NCBI GenBank assembly: GCA_016928775.1
Contig: JAFGKD010000085.1
Coordinates: 1 to 56,843, forward strand
Origin: Candidatus Zhuqueibacterota bacterium
GTDB taxonomy: Bacteria > Zhuqueibacterota > Zhuqueibacteria > Residuimicrobiales > Krinioviventaceae
Direction of reading: 5' to 3'
Length of the DNA stretch: 56,843 nt
This document shows positions 44,143 through 52,900 of this stretch, in pieces. The notes beneath the pieces were generated by a model. The model worked only from the letters and a program-made list of their open reading frames with translations, did no database searches and was not told the DNA's origin. Every line of letters starts with the position of its first letter. The stretch's first letter is position 1. The translations under genes and the position numbers were made by a program.

Positions 44143-44357
44143 CTCGGAAACTAAAAAATCGGAGTGATGGTATTATGACCACAAAAGTAAGAAAAAATTA
44201 CCAAAATATGTAACTTTTATTTCTGGTGGACTTTGCGGTTCACACGCTTCAGGTTGACGGGCTCCGCAAACAAGCGGGCAAGACCAAATATCGGCACCCA
44301 GATATTCATTCGCTCGAAATCATTAGCCCGGCAAGCCAATTGCGGCCCCCTTACCTG

Positions 44358-44392
44358 CTCCCTACTCCCTACTCCCTACTCCCTACTCCTTA
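44358..44392. repeat. Heptanucleotide tandem repeat (CTCCCTA)n
   Basis: Four exact copies of CTCCCTA (44358-44385) plus a fifth imperfect copy CTCCTTA (44386-44392). On the coding strand of rlmB the unit is TAGGGAG, and the imperfect copy contains the rlmB stop codon TAA. Confidence 0.8.
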
Positions 44393-45190
44393 TTCCCCCC
44401 TTTGTCTCCTCGCCTCAAAAAACAAGAGTCCTGCTGCCACGGATACATTCAATGAGCTGACTTTGCCATACATCGGGATGCGGATAAGAAAATCGCATTT
44501 TTCCCGCACCAGTCGCCGTATGCCTTTACCTTCGCTGCCCAGAATGAGGACGGTGGGGCCTGTCATGTCAGATTCGGTGTACGGCGTGTCGGCATCATCG
44601 ATGGCGCCGGTGAACCAGACTCCCTGTTTTTTCAACTCATCTATGGTTCGCGACAAGTTAGTGACCGGTACGACTGGTACCCAGGCGGCGGTGCCGGCGG
44701 ATGCCTTGAGCACCGTCGGTGTTAGGCCAACCGCTTTGTCCTTTGGAATGATGATGCCGTGTACCCCAGCAGCGTCGGCGGAGCGTAAAATTGCACCGAG
44801 GTTATGCGGATCTTGAACGCCATCCAGCATGGCGATTAATGGCGCTTCTTGTCGTCGCTGCGCGACATCGTAAATGTCAGTGAGCGTTGAATAGGGGGGA
44901 AGCTCGACTTCGGCGATGATATTTTGATGTTTGTCCGTTCCGGTCATGTGATCGAGTCGTGCAGGATGAAGCCGCTTTACCCCTATTTTCTTCTGTTCGG
45001 CGATGCTGAGGATATCGGATATGATGTGCCCCCCCGCCTCACGCGACAACGCGATTGTCTTTATCGCCAATCCACTTTTCAACCATTCCAAAATGGGCTT
45101 CCTGCCCCAAATCAGATTATGGTGCGTATCAGCCCTGTCAGATTCCGCAAAAAATCCCTTCTCCCTTTTCCCTTCTCCCTTTTCCCTCAT
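44390..45190 (-). CDS. rlmB: 23S rRNA (guanosine-2'-O-)-methyltransferase, RlmB/TrmH family
   Basis: 266 residues of the SpoU family, which methylates G2251 in 23S rRNA. The N-terminal substrate domain has LIWGRKPILEWLKSG; the knotted catalytic domain shows GVQDPHNLGAILRSADAAGV, VLILGSEGKGIRRLV and IPMYGKVSSLNVSVAAGLLF. The first 12 residues (MREKGEGKREKG) come from a 12-13 bp tandem repeat, yet the ATG overlaps the ddl TGA (ATGA), so the start is probably true. The stop codon lies in a second, heptameric repeat. Last gene of the ankyrin-fucI-ddl-rlmB run. Confidence 0.93.
   Translation of the reverse strand: MREKGEGKREKGFFAESDRADTHHNLIWGRKPILEWLKSGLAIKTIALSREAGGHIISDILSIAEQKKIGVKRLHPARLDHMTGTDKHQNIIAEVELPPYSTLTDIYDVAQRRQEAPLIAMLDGVQDPHNLGAILRSADAAGVHGIIIPKDKAVGLTPTVLKASAGTAAWVPVVPVTNLSRTIDELKKQGVWFTGAIDDADTPYTESDMTGPTVLILGSEGKGIRRLVREKCDFLIRIPMYGKVSSLNVSVAAGLLFFEARRQRGE
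45154..45187. repeat. Short tandem repeat at the 5' end of rlmB
   Basis: Two tandem copies of a CCCTTCTCCCTTTT-type unit on the plus strand. On the minus strand it reads GGGAAAAGGGAGAAGGG and encodes the charged N-terminus of RlmB. Confidence 0.65.
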
Positions 45191-46353
45191 CTATACCAAT
45201 CCTCTTTTGGCTGGTAGACCGTTTTTAACCGCCGTTTTTTTTCGTGGCGGTCAATGGCCAGGCGAATCAGCTCATCCAGCAGTTCAGGGTAGGATAAACC
45301 GGACGCTTCCCACATTTTCGGATACATACTGATCGATGTAAATCCGGGGATCGTATTGATTTCATTGAGATAGACATCCTTTGTCTCATCATTGACTAAA
45401 AAATCGACCCGCGCCATACCCTCCACTTCGACTGCGGTGACGCTTTGAATGGCTACTGAACGAATAAAATCCAAAAGCTCTGATTCCAGCTCAGCCGGGA
45501 TTTTGAGCGCCGAGGCATTATCCACATACTTGGCATCATAGTCGTAGAATTCGTTCGACGGAATGACCTCTCCGGGGATAGCGGCTTTGGGATGTTCATT
45601 ACCAAGCACAGCGACTTCGATTTCGCGGGCATGCGGTACGGCTTTTTCGATGAGTACTTTGCGATCGAATTGCAGCGCCGTCTCAATACCCTCTCTTAAT
45701 TCTACCTCATCGCGCGCTTTGCTGATGCCAACGCTCGAGCCGAGATTGGGTGGCTTGACAAAAACGGGAAAGCCGAGGCGCTCCCGGATTGCTTGCAGCA
45801 CCTCTTCCCGGCTTTTACGCGCTAACTGGTGTGTTATGGCGGGTTGCTCGCTCTCAGTCGGATTGTGCCAGTCAACGCCCTTGATCCACAGATAATCAAC
45901 CGACGGGATGCCGGCCTGGTTGGTGATCTGTTTTTGCAGGATTTTGTCCATGGCGACAGCAGAACCCAATACCGAGGCGCCGACATACGGGATGTCCGCC
46001 AATTCAAACAATCCCTGGATTGTTCCATCCTCCCCGTAGGTGCCGTGCAAAACAGGAAATACCACATCCAGTTTTTGCGGCGCGGCGTGAGGATGGTTTT
46101 GCAGCAAAAGTGCTTTTTGCGTCGGATCAGCGGGAAGGAAGGAAAGAAGGTCTTTCGCGGTTCGACCTTCTTTCAAAAAGCGCAGCGATTGATCTCCGGT
46201 CAGCCACTGACCCTGCGGGGTGATGCCAATGGGAATGACCTCATATTTATCGCGATTCAGGGCGTTCATCACCGACGTTGCCGATACCAGCGAGACCTGG
46301 TGCTCGGCGGAACGCCCGCCAAAGAGCAGACCAAGGCGGATTTTTTTTGCCAC
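45187..46353 (-). CDS. ddl: D-alanine--D-alanine ligase
   Basis: 388 residues of the ATP-grasp ligase that joins two D-alanines for peptidoglycan. Landmarks: LLFGGRSAEHQVSLVSA at the N-terminus, HGTYGEDGTIQGLFELADIP, PYVGASVLGSAVAMDK, VKPPNLGSSVGISKA for ATP, and YLNEINTIPGFTSISMYPK with the metal-binding E and N. It starts with GTG, with GGAG 9 nt upstream, 12 nt after the fucI stop. It is slightly longer than the E. coli enzymes, as in many FCB forms. Confidence 0.96.
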   Translation of the reverse strand: MAKKIRLGLLFGGRSAEHQVSLVSATSVMNALNRDKYEVIPIGITPQGQWLTGDQSLRFLKEGRTAKDLLSFLPADPTQKALLLQNHPHAAPQKLDVVFPVLHGTYGEDGTIQGLFELADIPYVGASVLGSAVAMDKILQKQITNQAGIPSVDYLWIKGVDWHNPTESEQPAITHQLARKSREEVLQAIRERLGFPVFVKPPNLGSSVGISKARDEVELREGIETALQFDRKVLIEKAVPHAREIEVAVLGNEHPKAAIPGEVIPSNEFYDYDAKYVDNASALKIPAELESELLDFIRSVAIQSVTAVEVEGMARVDFLVNDETKDVYLNEINTIPGFTSISMYPKMWEASGLSYPELLDELIRLAIDRHEKKRRLKTVYQPKEDWYR

Positions 46354-46365
46354 GCTACAGACTCC

Positions 46366-48186
46366 TTATCGCTTTAATCCGTAGAGGGGGCCAAAATTAT
46401 GGCAGGCGCGATAATCCGCGCTTTCGAGGTCATCCGTGCCAAATGCACTCCAGGTACTGGGGCGAAAAATACGTTCGCGGCTGACATTGTGCATATTGAC
46501 CGGAATGCGCAGCATGGATGCCAGGGTGATCAGCAGATCGCCGATATGCCCATAGCTGATAGCACCGTGATTCGCTCCCCAGTTGGCCATAACAGAATAG
46601 ACATCTTTGAACGCGCCTTGACCGGTCAAGTTTGGGGCAAACCAGGTGGTCGGCCATGTCGGGCTGGTTCGGCGATTGAGTTTGTCGTGCACATCGGCGG
46701 GCAGGTCCACGGTGTAACCTTCGGCAATTTGCAGCACCGGCCCAAGTCCCTTGATCAAATTGATGCGCGACATGGTGACGGGCATGTCGCCTTTTGTGAG
46801 AAACTGGCTCGAGAAACCACCGCCGCGAAAATACTCCAACTCGGCCGGACACCATTTTGTCGCCTGGAGACACTTGTCCACTTCTTCAGGGGTGATGTCC
46901 CAGAACGGTTTCATCACCGGTTGACCATCGCGACGCTGCTCTCCGGTGCCGTCCAGGGCTGTGGGGCCGGAATTGATCAAATGAATGATGCCGTTCGCTG
47001 ATTTTCCGCTTAGCCGGCTGCCAGTGACGCGCTCAACCGCTTCGGGACTCCAGTAGGTACGGACATCCGAAAATATTTGTGCGGTATTGGTCAACAGGTG
47101 GCCAAATAACATGGCGATACCATTCAGGGCGTCATTTTCAGTGGCGACGATATAGGGTTGACGGATGCCATTCCAGTCAAATGAAGAATTCAGAATCGCT
47201 TCGAGAAAATCGCCGTTCGGAAAATGATCGGTCCATTGGCGCTGACCCTGAAAACCACCGGCGATGGCGTTGTGACCCAGCGCTTCTTCGGCGTAGCCGA
47301 TTTCAGCGAGCGTTGGATTACCCACCATCAAGTCGCGCGCAATGAGCGCCATTTGTACGACAATTTCCCATTCCGCGTCCTTTCTCTCACGTGAGCTCTG
47401 TTGGGACGGTTTATTGGGATCTTCACCTTCCTGGCACTTCTCCTTGACCCAGGCCAAAGCGCGTTCGTATTCTTTTCTGTCGTAAATTTTTTCGTTCATT
47501 CGGCGGACAAATTCCGACATGTCGATGTATTCGTTCCGCATGCCTAAAAAATCGTGAAAAAAGTGATCGTCAACCACGGACCCGGCAATGCCCATGGATA
47601 CGCTTCCCATTGAGAGATAGGATGTGCCCCGCATCTCGGCAACAGCCAGCCCGGCCTTGGCAAACTTGAGCAATTTGTGCTGAACATCGTCCGGAATCCC
47701 GGCATCATCTGCGTCTTGTACATCGTGGCCATAAATGCCAAATGTTGGCAGACCTTTTTGCGAATAGCCGGCCAATGCTGCAGCAAGATAGACGGCGCCA
47801 GGACGTTCAGTGCCATTAAAACCCCATACTGCTTTCGGGATCAGCGGATCAGCATCCATCACCTCGGTGCCGTAACACCAGCAGGGTGTGACCGTGAGCG
47901 AAACACCCACACCCGCACGGGCAAATTTTTCAGCACATTCAGCAGCCTCGGCGACGCCTCCAATGGTGCTGTCCGCTATGACACACTCCACGGCATGACC
48001 AGTGGCGTGCCGCAGATTTTTTTTCAGAAATTCAGCCGCAGCGTGCGCCATATTCATAGTCTGTTCTTCCAGCGACTCACGCACGCCTTTGCGACGTCCG
48101 TCAATAACCGGCCGAATTCCAATTTTCGGCCTAGATCCGCGCAACCTGTGCTCGATGACGAGCTCCCTGTTTTGTACATTTGTCAT
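46366..48186 (-). CDS. fucI: L-fucose isomerase
   Basis: 606 residues from the ATG at 48186, which has GGAG 6 nt upstream; the ATG at 48201 is less likely. The protein matches hexameric L-fucose/D-arabinose isomerase: [68 protein letters not shown] and [17 protein letters not shown]. Metal ligands by analogy with E. coli are the Glu and Asp of TENDALNG and the His of ANHG; this mapping is inferred. It converts L-fucose to L-fuculose. No fuculokinase or aldolase is adjacent, which is unusual. Confidence 0.94.
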   Translation of the reverse strand: MTNVQNRELVIEHRLRGSRPKIGIRPVIDGRRKGVRESLEEQTMNMAHAAAEFLKKNLRHATGHAVECVIADSTIGGVAEAAECAEKFARAGVGVSLTVTPCWCYGTEVMDADPLIPKAVWGFNGTERPGAVYLAAALAGYSQKGLPTFGIYGHDVQDADDAGIPDDVQHKLLKFAKAGLAVAEMRGTSYLSMGSVSMGIAGSVVDDHFFHDFLGMRNEYIDMSEFVRRMNEKIYDRKEYERALAWVKEKCQEGEDPNKPSQQSSRERKDAEWEIVVQMALIARDLMVGNPTLAEIGYAEEALGHNAIAGGFQGQRQWTDHFPNGDFLEAILNSSFDWNGIRQPYIVATENDALNGIAMLFGHLLTNTAQIFSDVRTYWSPEAVERVTGSRLSGKSANGIIHLINSGPTALDGTGEQRRDGQPVMKPFWDITPEEVDKCLQATKWCPAELEYFRGGGFSSQFLTKGDMPVTMSRINLIKGLGPVLQIAEGYTVDLPADVHDKLNRRTSPTWPTTWFAPNLTGQGAFKDVYSVMANWGANHGAISYGHIGDLLITLASMLRIPVNMHNVSRERIFRPSTWSAFGTDDLESADYRACHNFGPLYGLKR

Positions 48187-48201
48187 TTTGTTCTCCAGCA
48201 T

Positions 48202-49395
48202 CTATGATTCATCCAACTTGAATTCGATCGCAACCTCAACCCAGGCTTCGACTTTTTTCTTTTCTTTTTCAGCTGCCTTCCAGCGTGATCCTCGAATGGC
48301 GCGTTGCGCTGCCGTGTCACAATCATCGTCACCAAAAGATTCGACGATTTCAGTGTCTCGAACTCGTCCCCGTTTATCAACCGTTACTTTGACTTTGACT
48401 GTACCTTGCAGGCCGGCATCTTTGGCGGCTTTTGGATAACGCAGTTTTTTTTGCACCGCAGCCATACCGCCGATGGGCTCGGGCGGTGTGTCATACATCT
48501 CGGCTATGGCTTGTTCTTCTGCCAATGCTGTCGAATCGACAAAAACCAGCCCGGTCGAATCGGCTCCATGCTCAAGCAAAAAGGTGACAATATCCTCATA
48601 TTCGTTTTTTTGCGCCAATAGGGCGGCTGTTTCGTCTTTTTTATTTTTTAGATTCATGTCAACGCCCGCTGCAACAAAAGTTTCGACAAGCTCGCTATAG
48701 CCCCGTGACGCGGCGTGCATGAGAGGAGAATAATTGTATTTATCGATAACATTGGCATCGGCGCCATTTTCGACCAATATTTCAGCAATCTCAAGCTGGC
48801 CAAATTCCAGGGCGTACAACAGAGGCGTGTAACCGATCAATGTCTTCGCATTCACATCAGCACCTTTGTCGATTAAAAATTCTGCTATGTCAAAATTGCC
48901 GTTTTGCACCGCTGCCATGAGGGGCGTGTTGCCAAATTTGTCGGGAAAATCAACGCGGGCGCCTTTGCTCACCAACAGTTCAACAACCTCAGGATGATTG
49001 AACAGCACTGCTTTCATCAAAGCCGTATGGTTTTTTTTCGGTTCTGCCCGATTGATATCGACTTTTGCATCGATCAGCAGTTGAACGATCGCTGTACAGC
49101 CTTCAGCGGCCGCTTTCATGAGGGGAGTGTAATTGAGTTTTGTCAAAAAGTCGAGCCGCGCCCCCTTGTTAATGAGCACCCGTGCTGCCTCAGTCTGGCA
49201 TTCATCAATCGCATAAAACAGTGCCGTCTCACCAAGCAGGTTTTCGGCATTCAAAACCGCACCCGAAGATAACGCTTCCTGCAGTGTTTCAACTGAGCCG
49301 GTGTGCGCGGCTTTGAACAGATCATCGTTGACTTCTGCCATCAGCGATGAAACGGAAAACACGAACACAATCTGCAACCGATATATTAACCGCAT
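48202..49395 (-). CDS. Ankyrin-repeat protein with C-terminal TonB domain
   Basis: 397 residues from the ATG at 49395; a longer frame to 49443 has no support. After a signal peptide (MRLIYRLQIVFVFSVSSLMA), about eight ankyrin repeats cover residues ~22-280 (for example GNTPLMAAVQNGNFDIAEFL and GYTPLLYALEFGQLEIAEIL). A TonB_C domain follows (~305-395): PEPIGGMAAVQKKLRYPKAA, GTVKVKVTVDKRGRV, SRWKAAE. There is no membrane anchor apart from the signal peptide, so it is not a standard TonB. It likely works in the periplasm as a binding scaffold. It directly precedes fucI. Confidence 0.88.
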   Translation of the reverse strand: MRLIYRLQIVFVFSVSSLMAEVNDDLFKAAHTGSVETLQEALSSGAVLNAENLLGETALFYAIDECQTEAARVLINKGARLDFLTKLNYTPLMKAAAEGCTAIVQLLIDAKVDINRAEPKKNHTALMKAVLFNHPEVVELLVSKGARVDFPDKFGNTPLMAAVQNGNFDIAEFLIDKGADVNAKTLIGYTPLLYALEFGQLEIAEILVENGADANVIDKYNYSPLMHAASRGYSELVETFVAAGVDMNLKNKKDETAALLAQKNEYEDIVTFLLEHGADSTGLVFVDSTALAEEQAIAEMYDTPPEPIGGMAAVQKKLRYPKAAKDAGLQGTVKVKVTVDKRGRVRDTEIVESFGDDDCDTAAQRAIRGSRWKAAEKEKKKVEAWVEVAIEFKLDES

Positions 49396-49945
49396 TTTTA
49401 TACACTTTCTAATAAAATATGAACAAGCGAAAGGACCACTCATCTAACATCTTTGTGAACATAAAGTTCGAATTTTTTCGCTGAAATGTCAAGTCATTTT
49501 CAAAAAATGATATTTTTTGAAAATAATAGACTGTACATATAATAAACAATTGATTCAAAATGGAACATTAAGTTGAATTGACTATTGCAAGCGGTGCGTC
49601 AGTGAGTCTTTTTGCCAATCGTTTGTTCAATGATTGTTTTGTGCACGAAAAAAAGCTCATCTGTTGCCTGTTTTAACACACTAAAATATAAAGGCTTAAG
49701 ATAAAGCGTCTCGAATGTTGATTGTCGATACAGTAACGTTTGCGCCGACATGCCGACTTTACTCAACTTGCTTTACACTGGATTTTGGCCCAAATCATGC
49801 TTTGTATAAAGAGTTAACACTCATCCTTGTTAGTGCATCTCATGTTTCTCCATTCTAGCCGTGTGGGTTGTGGGTGACGGGACGGGGTTTCTATGGCAAA
49901 GTAAGCTTTTTTATCATGATAATAACATTCAAAAGAGGTTGTGTG
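49396..49945. other. Divergent 550-nt intergenic region with promoter and palindromes
   Basis: No gene is supported. It holds an AT-rich 12-bp perfect inverted repeat (ATTTTCAAAAAA / TTTTTTGAAAAT, 49496-49524), the promoter at 49664-49692, a TTATCATGATAA palindrome (49911-49922) just before the ribosome binding site, and a long untranslated leader. A longer frame from 49868 was judged non-coding. Confidence 0.5.
49664..49692 (+). promoter_or_regulatory. Putative promoter of the giant surface-protein gene
   Basis: TTGCCT (49664-49669), 17-nt spacer, TATAAA (49687-49692). Start near 49699 gives a leader of about 247 nt before the ATG at 49946. Confidence 0.5.
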
Positions 49946-52900
49946 ATGAGAATTGTCAGAGTCAATTATCTCGTATTTTTGCTCATGCTTCCGCTTGTAG
50001 TTATGGCGCAAACGCACTTTTCCTCGCCATCAAGCACTTTTCAGCCTATGAATATATATGTTATCCAGGCGACCCTCAATGGTAACAATATGGTGAATGG
50101 CGATGAAATCGCCGTGTTTGATGGCTCCACATGTGCCGGCGTAGAGGCGTTGAGCGGTGTCGCAACGAGCTCCAATCCCGTGAGTCTGCTTGCGTATAAA
50201 GAAGACAATGGCGAATCCGGCTTTAACGAAGGGCACGAGATGACCTTTAAAGCATGGGATGCCAGCGCTGGTACTGAATATACTTTTGATGATGATGAAG
50301 TCACTTTTTATAATCCCACCAGTGGTGCTCCCATTGGGCCGCAAACTTTTGAGGGACTTGGGACCGTCATGGTCGCTCTGAATGGCAATCCTGATCCGAG
50401 CGCCTGTCAGCTAACCATGCAAAAAGTCGGCAACGGCTCCACAACACCGGCTTCAGGAACACATACCTATCCGATTAATACCACCGTAAATATTCAGGCG
50501 ACGCCTGATCCAGGACATGAATTTGACTATTGGCAGGGAGATGTTGCTGATCCCAATAACGCAACCACAACCGTCTATCTGGATGGCAGCAAAACGGTCA
50601 CAGCCTATTTTAAATGTATCGAGCATACACTCACCATGGCGGTGAATCAATCCGGCTGGGGTTCAACCTCGCCATCACCCGGGGATACGACCGTTTGTGA
50701 GGGAAGCATTGTCTCCATTCGTGCAATCCCGGCGGCAGGATATGTCTTTGTGAATTGGAGCGGGCCGGTAGCCGATCCGAATAATGCAAATACGACGGTC
50801 ACGGTGAATAATGATGTTGTTGTAACCGCCAATTTTACTGGCGACGCCACGACCTACTTTTTAACGATGCAAGTCAATGACAGCAATAGAGGCACGACCA
50901 CTCCTGCCGTAGGTCAACATGAATATAACGCAAACCAGGTTGTCACCGTCACGGCGCAGCCAAAGCAGAACTACCGATTTGATCATTGGGAGGGTGATGT
51001 CGCCGATCCTGGCAGTCAAACCACAACTGTCACAATGACCGCGAATAAAACAGTCGAGGCAATTTTTGAGCGTATTGAGTATGATCTGACGATGGAAGTA
51101 TACAAAACCGGTTGGGGAACGACAACGCCGGGAGTTGGGATACATCAGTATTATAGCGGTGATGTTGTCAGTCTGTTGGCACAACCGGCTCAAGGTTACC
51201 GTTTTGTAACCTGGGAGGGTGATGTCGCAAATCCGTCTTCTTCCTCGACGATGGTGACGATGAATGCGGACAAGACAGTTCGCGCCAGGTTTGACAGCGT
51301 CAAGTATACCCTCACTATGGTCGATACGGACGGTGGTTCAACAACACCATCCGCCGGCGTTTACACCTATTTATCAGGCGATGTGGTACCTATCAACGCC
51401 ACACCAGATCCGGATCATTATTTTGTCCGATGGGACGGTGGCGTAACCGATCCGGGGGCAGCCTCCACAACCGTGGTTATGGATCAGAACAAAACTGTTT
51501 CCGCTATCTTTGATGATAATCCTAAATATCCATTAACGATTTCGATTTCCGGAAATGGTCAAACATCACCGCCGCCAGGAACATATGAACATCCCGAAGG
51601 GACCAATGTTCAACTTGTCGCCACGTCAGATCCCGGCAACTATTTTGTGAATTGGACCGGTGATGTTGCAGGTGTCAGTAATGTGGGCGATTCGACGATA
51701 ACCGTCCTGATGGACCGCGCAAGAAACATTACAGCAAATTTTGCCGTCAAAAATATTCAGTACACCTTGACCATGGCCGTCAATCAAGCCGGTTGGGGTT
51801 CTACCGATCCGACCGTCGGAGATCATATCTATAACCAGGGGACATCGGTGCCAATTGAGGCACTGCCGGCGAATGGTTATCGATTTGTCAGATGGGACGG
51901 CGGCGTCGCCAATGAAAATGCATCGGAAACAACGATTTTTATGGACGGTGATAAAACCGCCACAGCAGTTTTTGAGCCGATCCCCGTCTATACGCTTAAT
52001 TTGACTATTGATCCGCCAGGTGGTGGCTCTGCCAATTTATCGCCAGGTGACCACGATTATCCGGAAAATACCCAGGTTGCGCTGGAGGCTTATCCAAATA
52101 CCGGCTATCGTTTTTCACATTGGGAAGGTGATGTTGCGAACTCGCATAGCGAGAATACAACAATTATCATGAGCTCGGACAAAGACGTTGTTCTGCATTT
52201 TGATCCCATTCCGCAATATACCATCACCATTCAACCACCTGATGAGGCCATGGGAACGACGGATCCGCCCGCCGGTACCTATACGCTTTACGAAGGGGAG
52301 TCGATAACCATTCGGGCGATTCCGTATAGTGATTATGAGTTCGTCAATTGGAACAATGATCCAACATTGACTTCGCAGACGATCACTATTACAGCAACAA
52401 GCAATAAGACTTACAAGCCCTATTTCAAGGAAAAAGATGATGTCACGTTGACAATGGAGGTCAATAACGGCGCCATGGGCGATGTCACGCCTGCTGTAGG
52501 CAAGCACACCTATAACAAGGGGAATGTCATCACCCTTGAAGCTGATCCCGAACCCGGCTATCGTTTTTCGCACTGGGATGGCGATGTGGCCGAAAAATTT
52601 GCAGCGACTACGACGATCATCATGGATGAAAATAAACAAGTCACAGCAAACTTTGATCATATTATTTATCGATTGTTTATGGACAAAACCGATGGTGGAT
52701 CTGTGACGCCACCCGTGGGTACTCATACTTATAAATCCTGGAAAACCGTTGATCTGCTCGCCGAACCAGCGCCTGGCTATAAATTCACCGGCTGGACCGG
52801 TGATGTCGCTGATCGCGACGATCCAAGCACAACCATTGTGATGAGCGGCGATCAGCATGTCAAAGCCAATTTTGCGAGCGCGGGCACGTCAACCCTGACA

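Noticed and set aside
49868..49945. Upstream extension of the giant surface protein
   Set aside because: The ATG at 49946 has an SD and starts a clear signal peptide; the earlier 26 residues have neither.
49850..49945. Possible riboswitch in the leader of the surface protein gene
   Set aside because: The G-rich stretch GTGTGGGTTGTGGGTGACGG raised the idea of a cyclic-di-GMP aptamer, but I could not place the conserved stems.
52115..52858. Minus-strand 247-codon frame in the repeat protein
   Set aside because: Antisense of the repeats; its own periodicity mirrors the coding strand.
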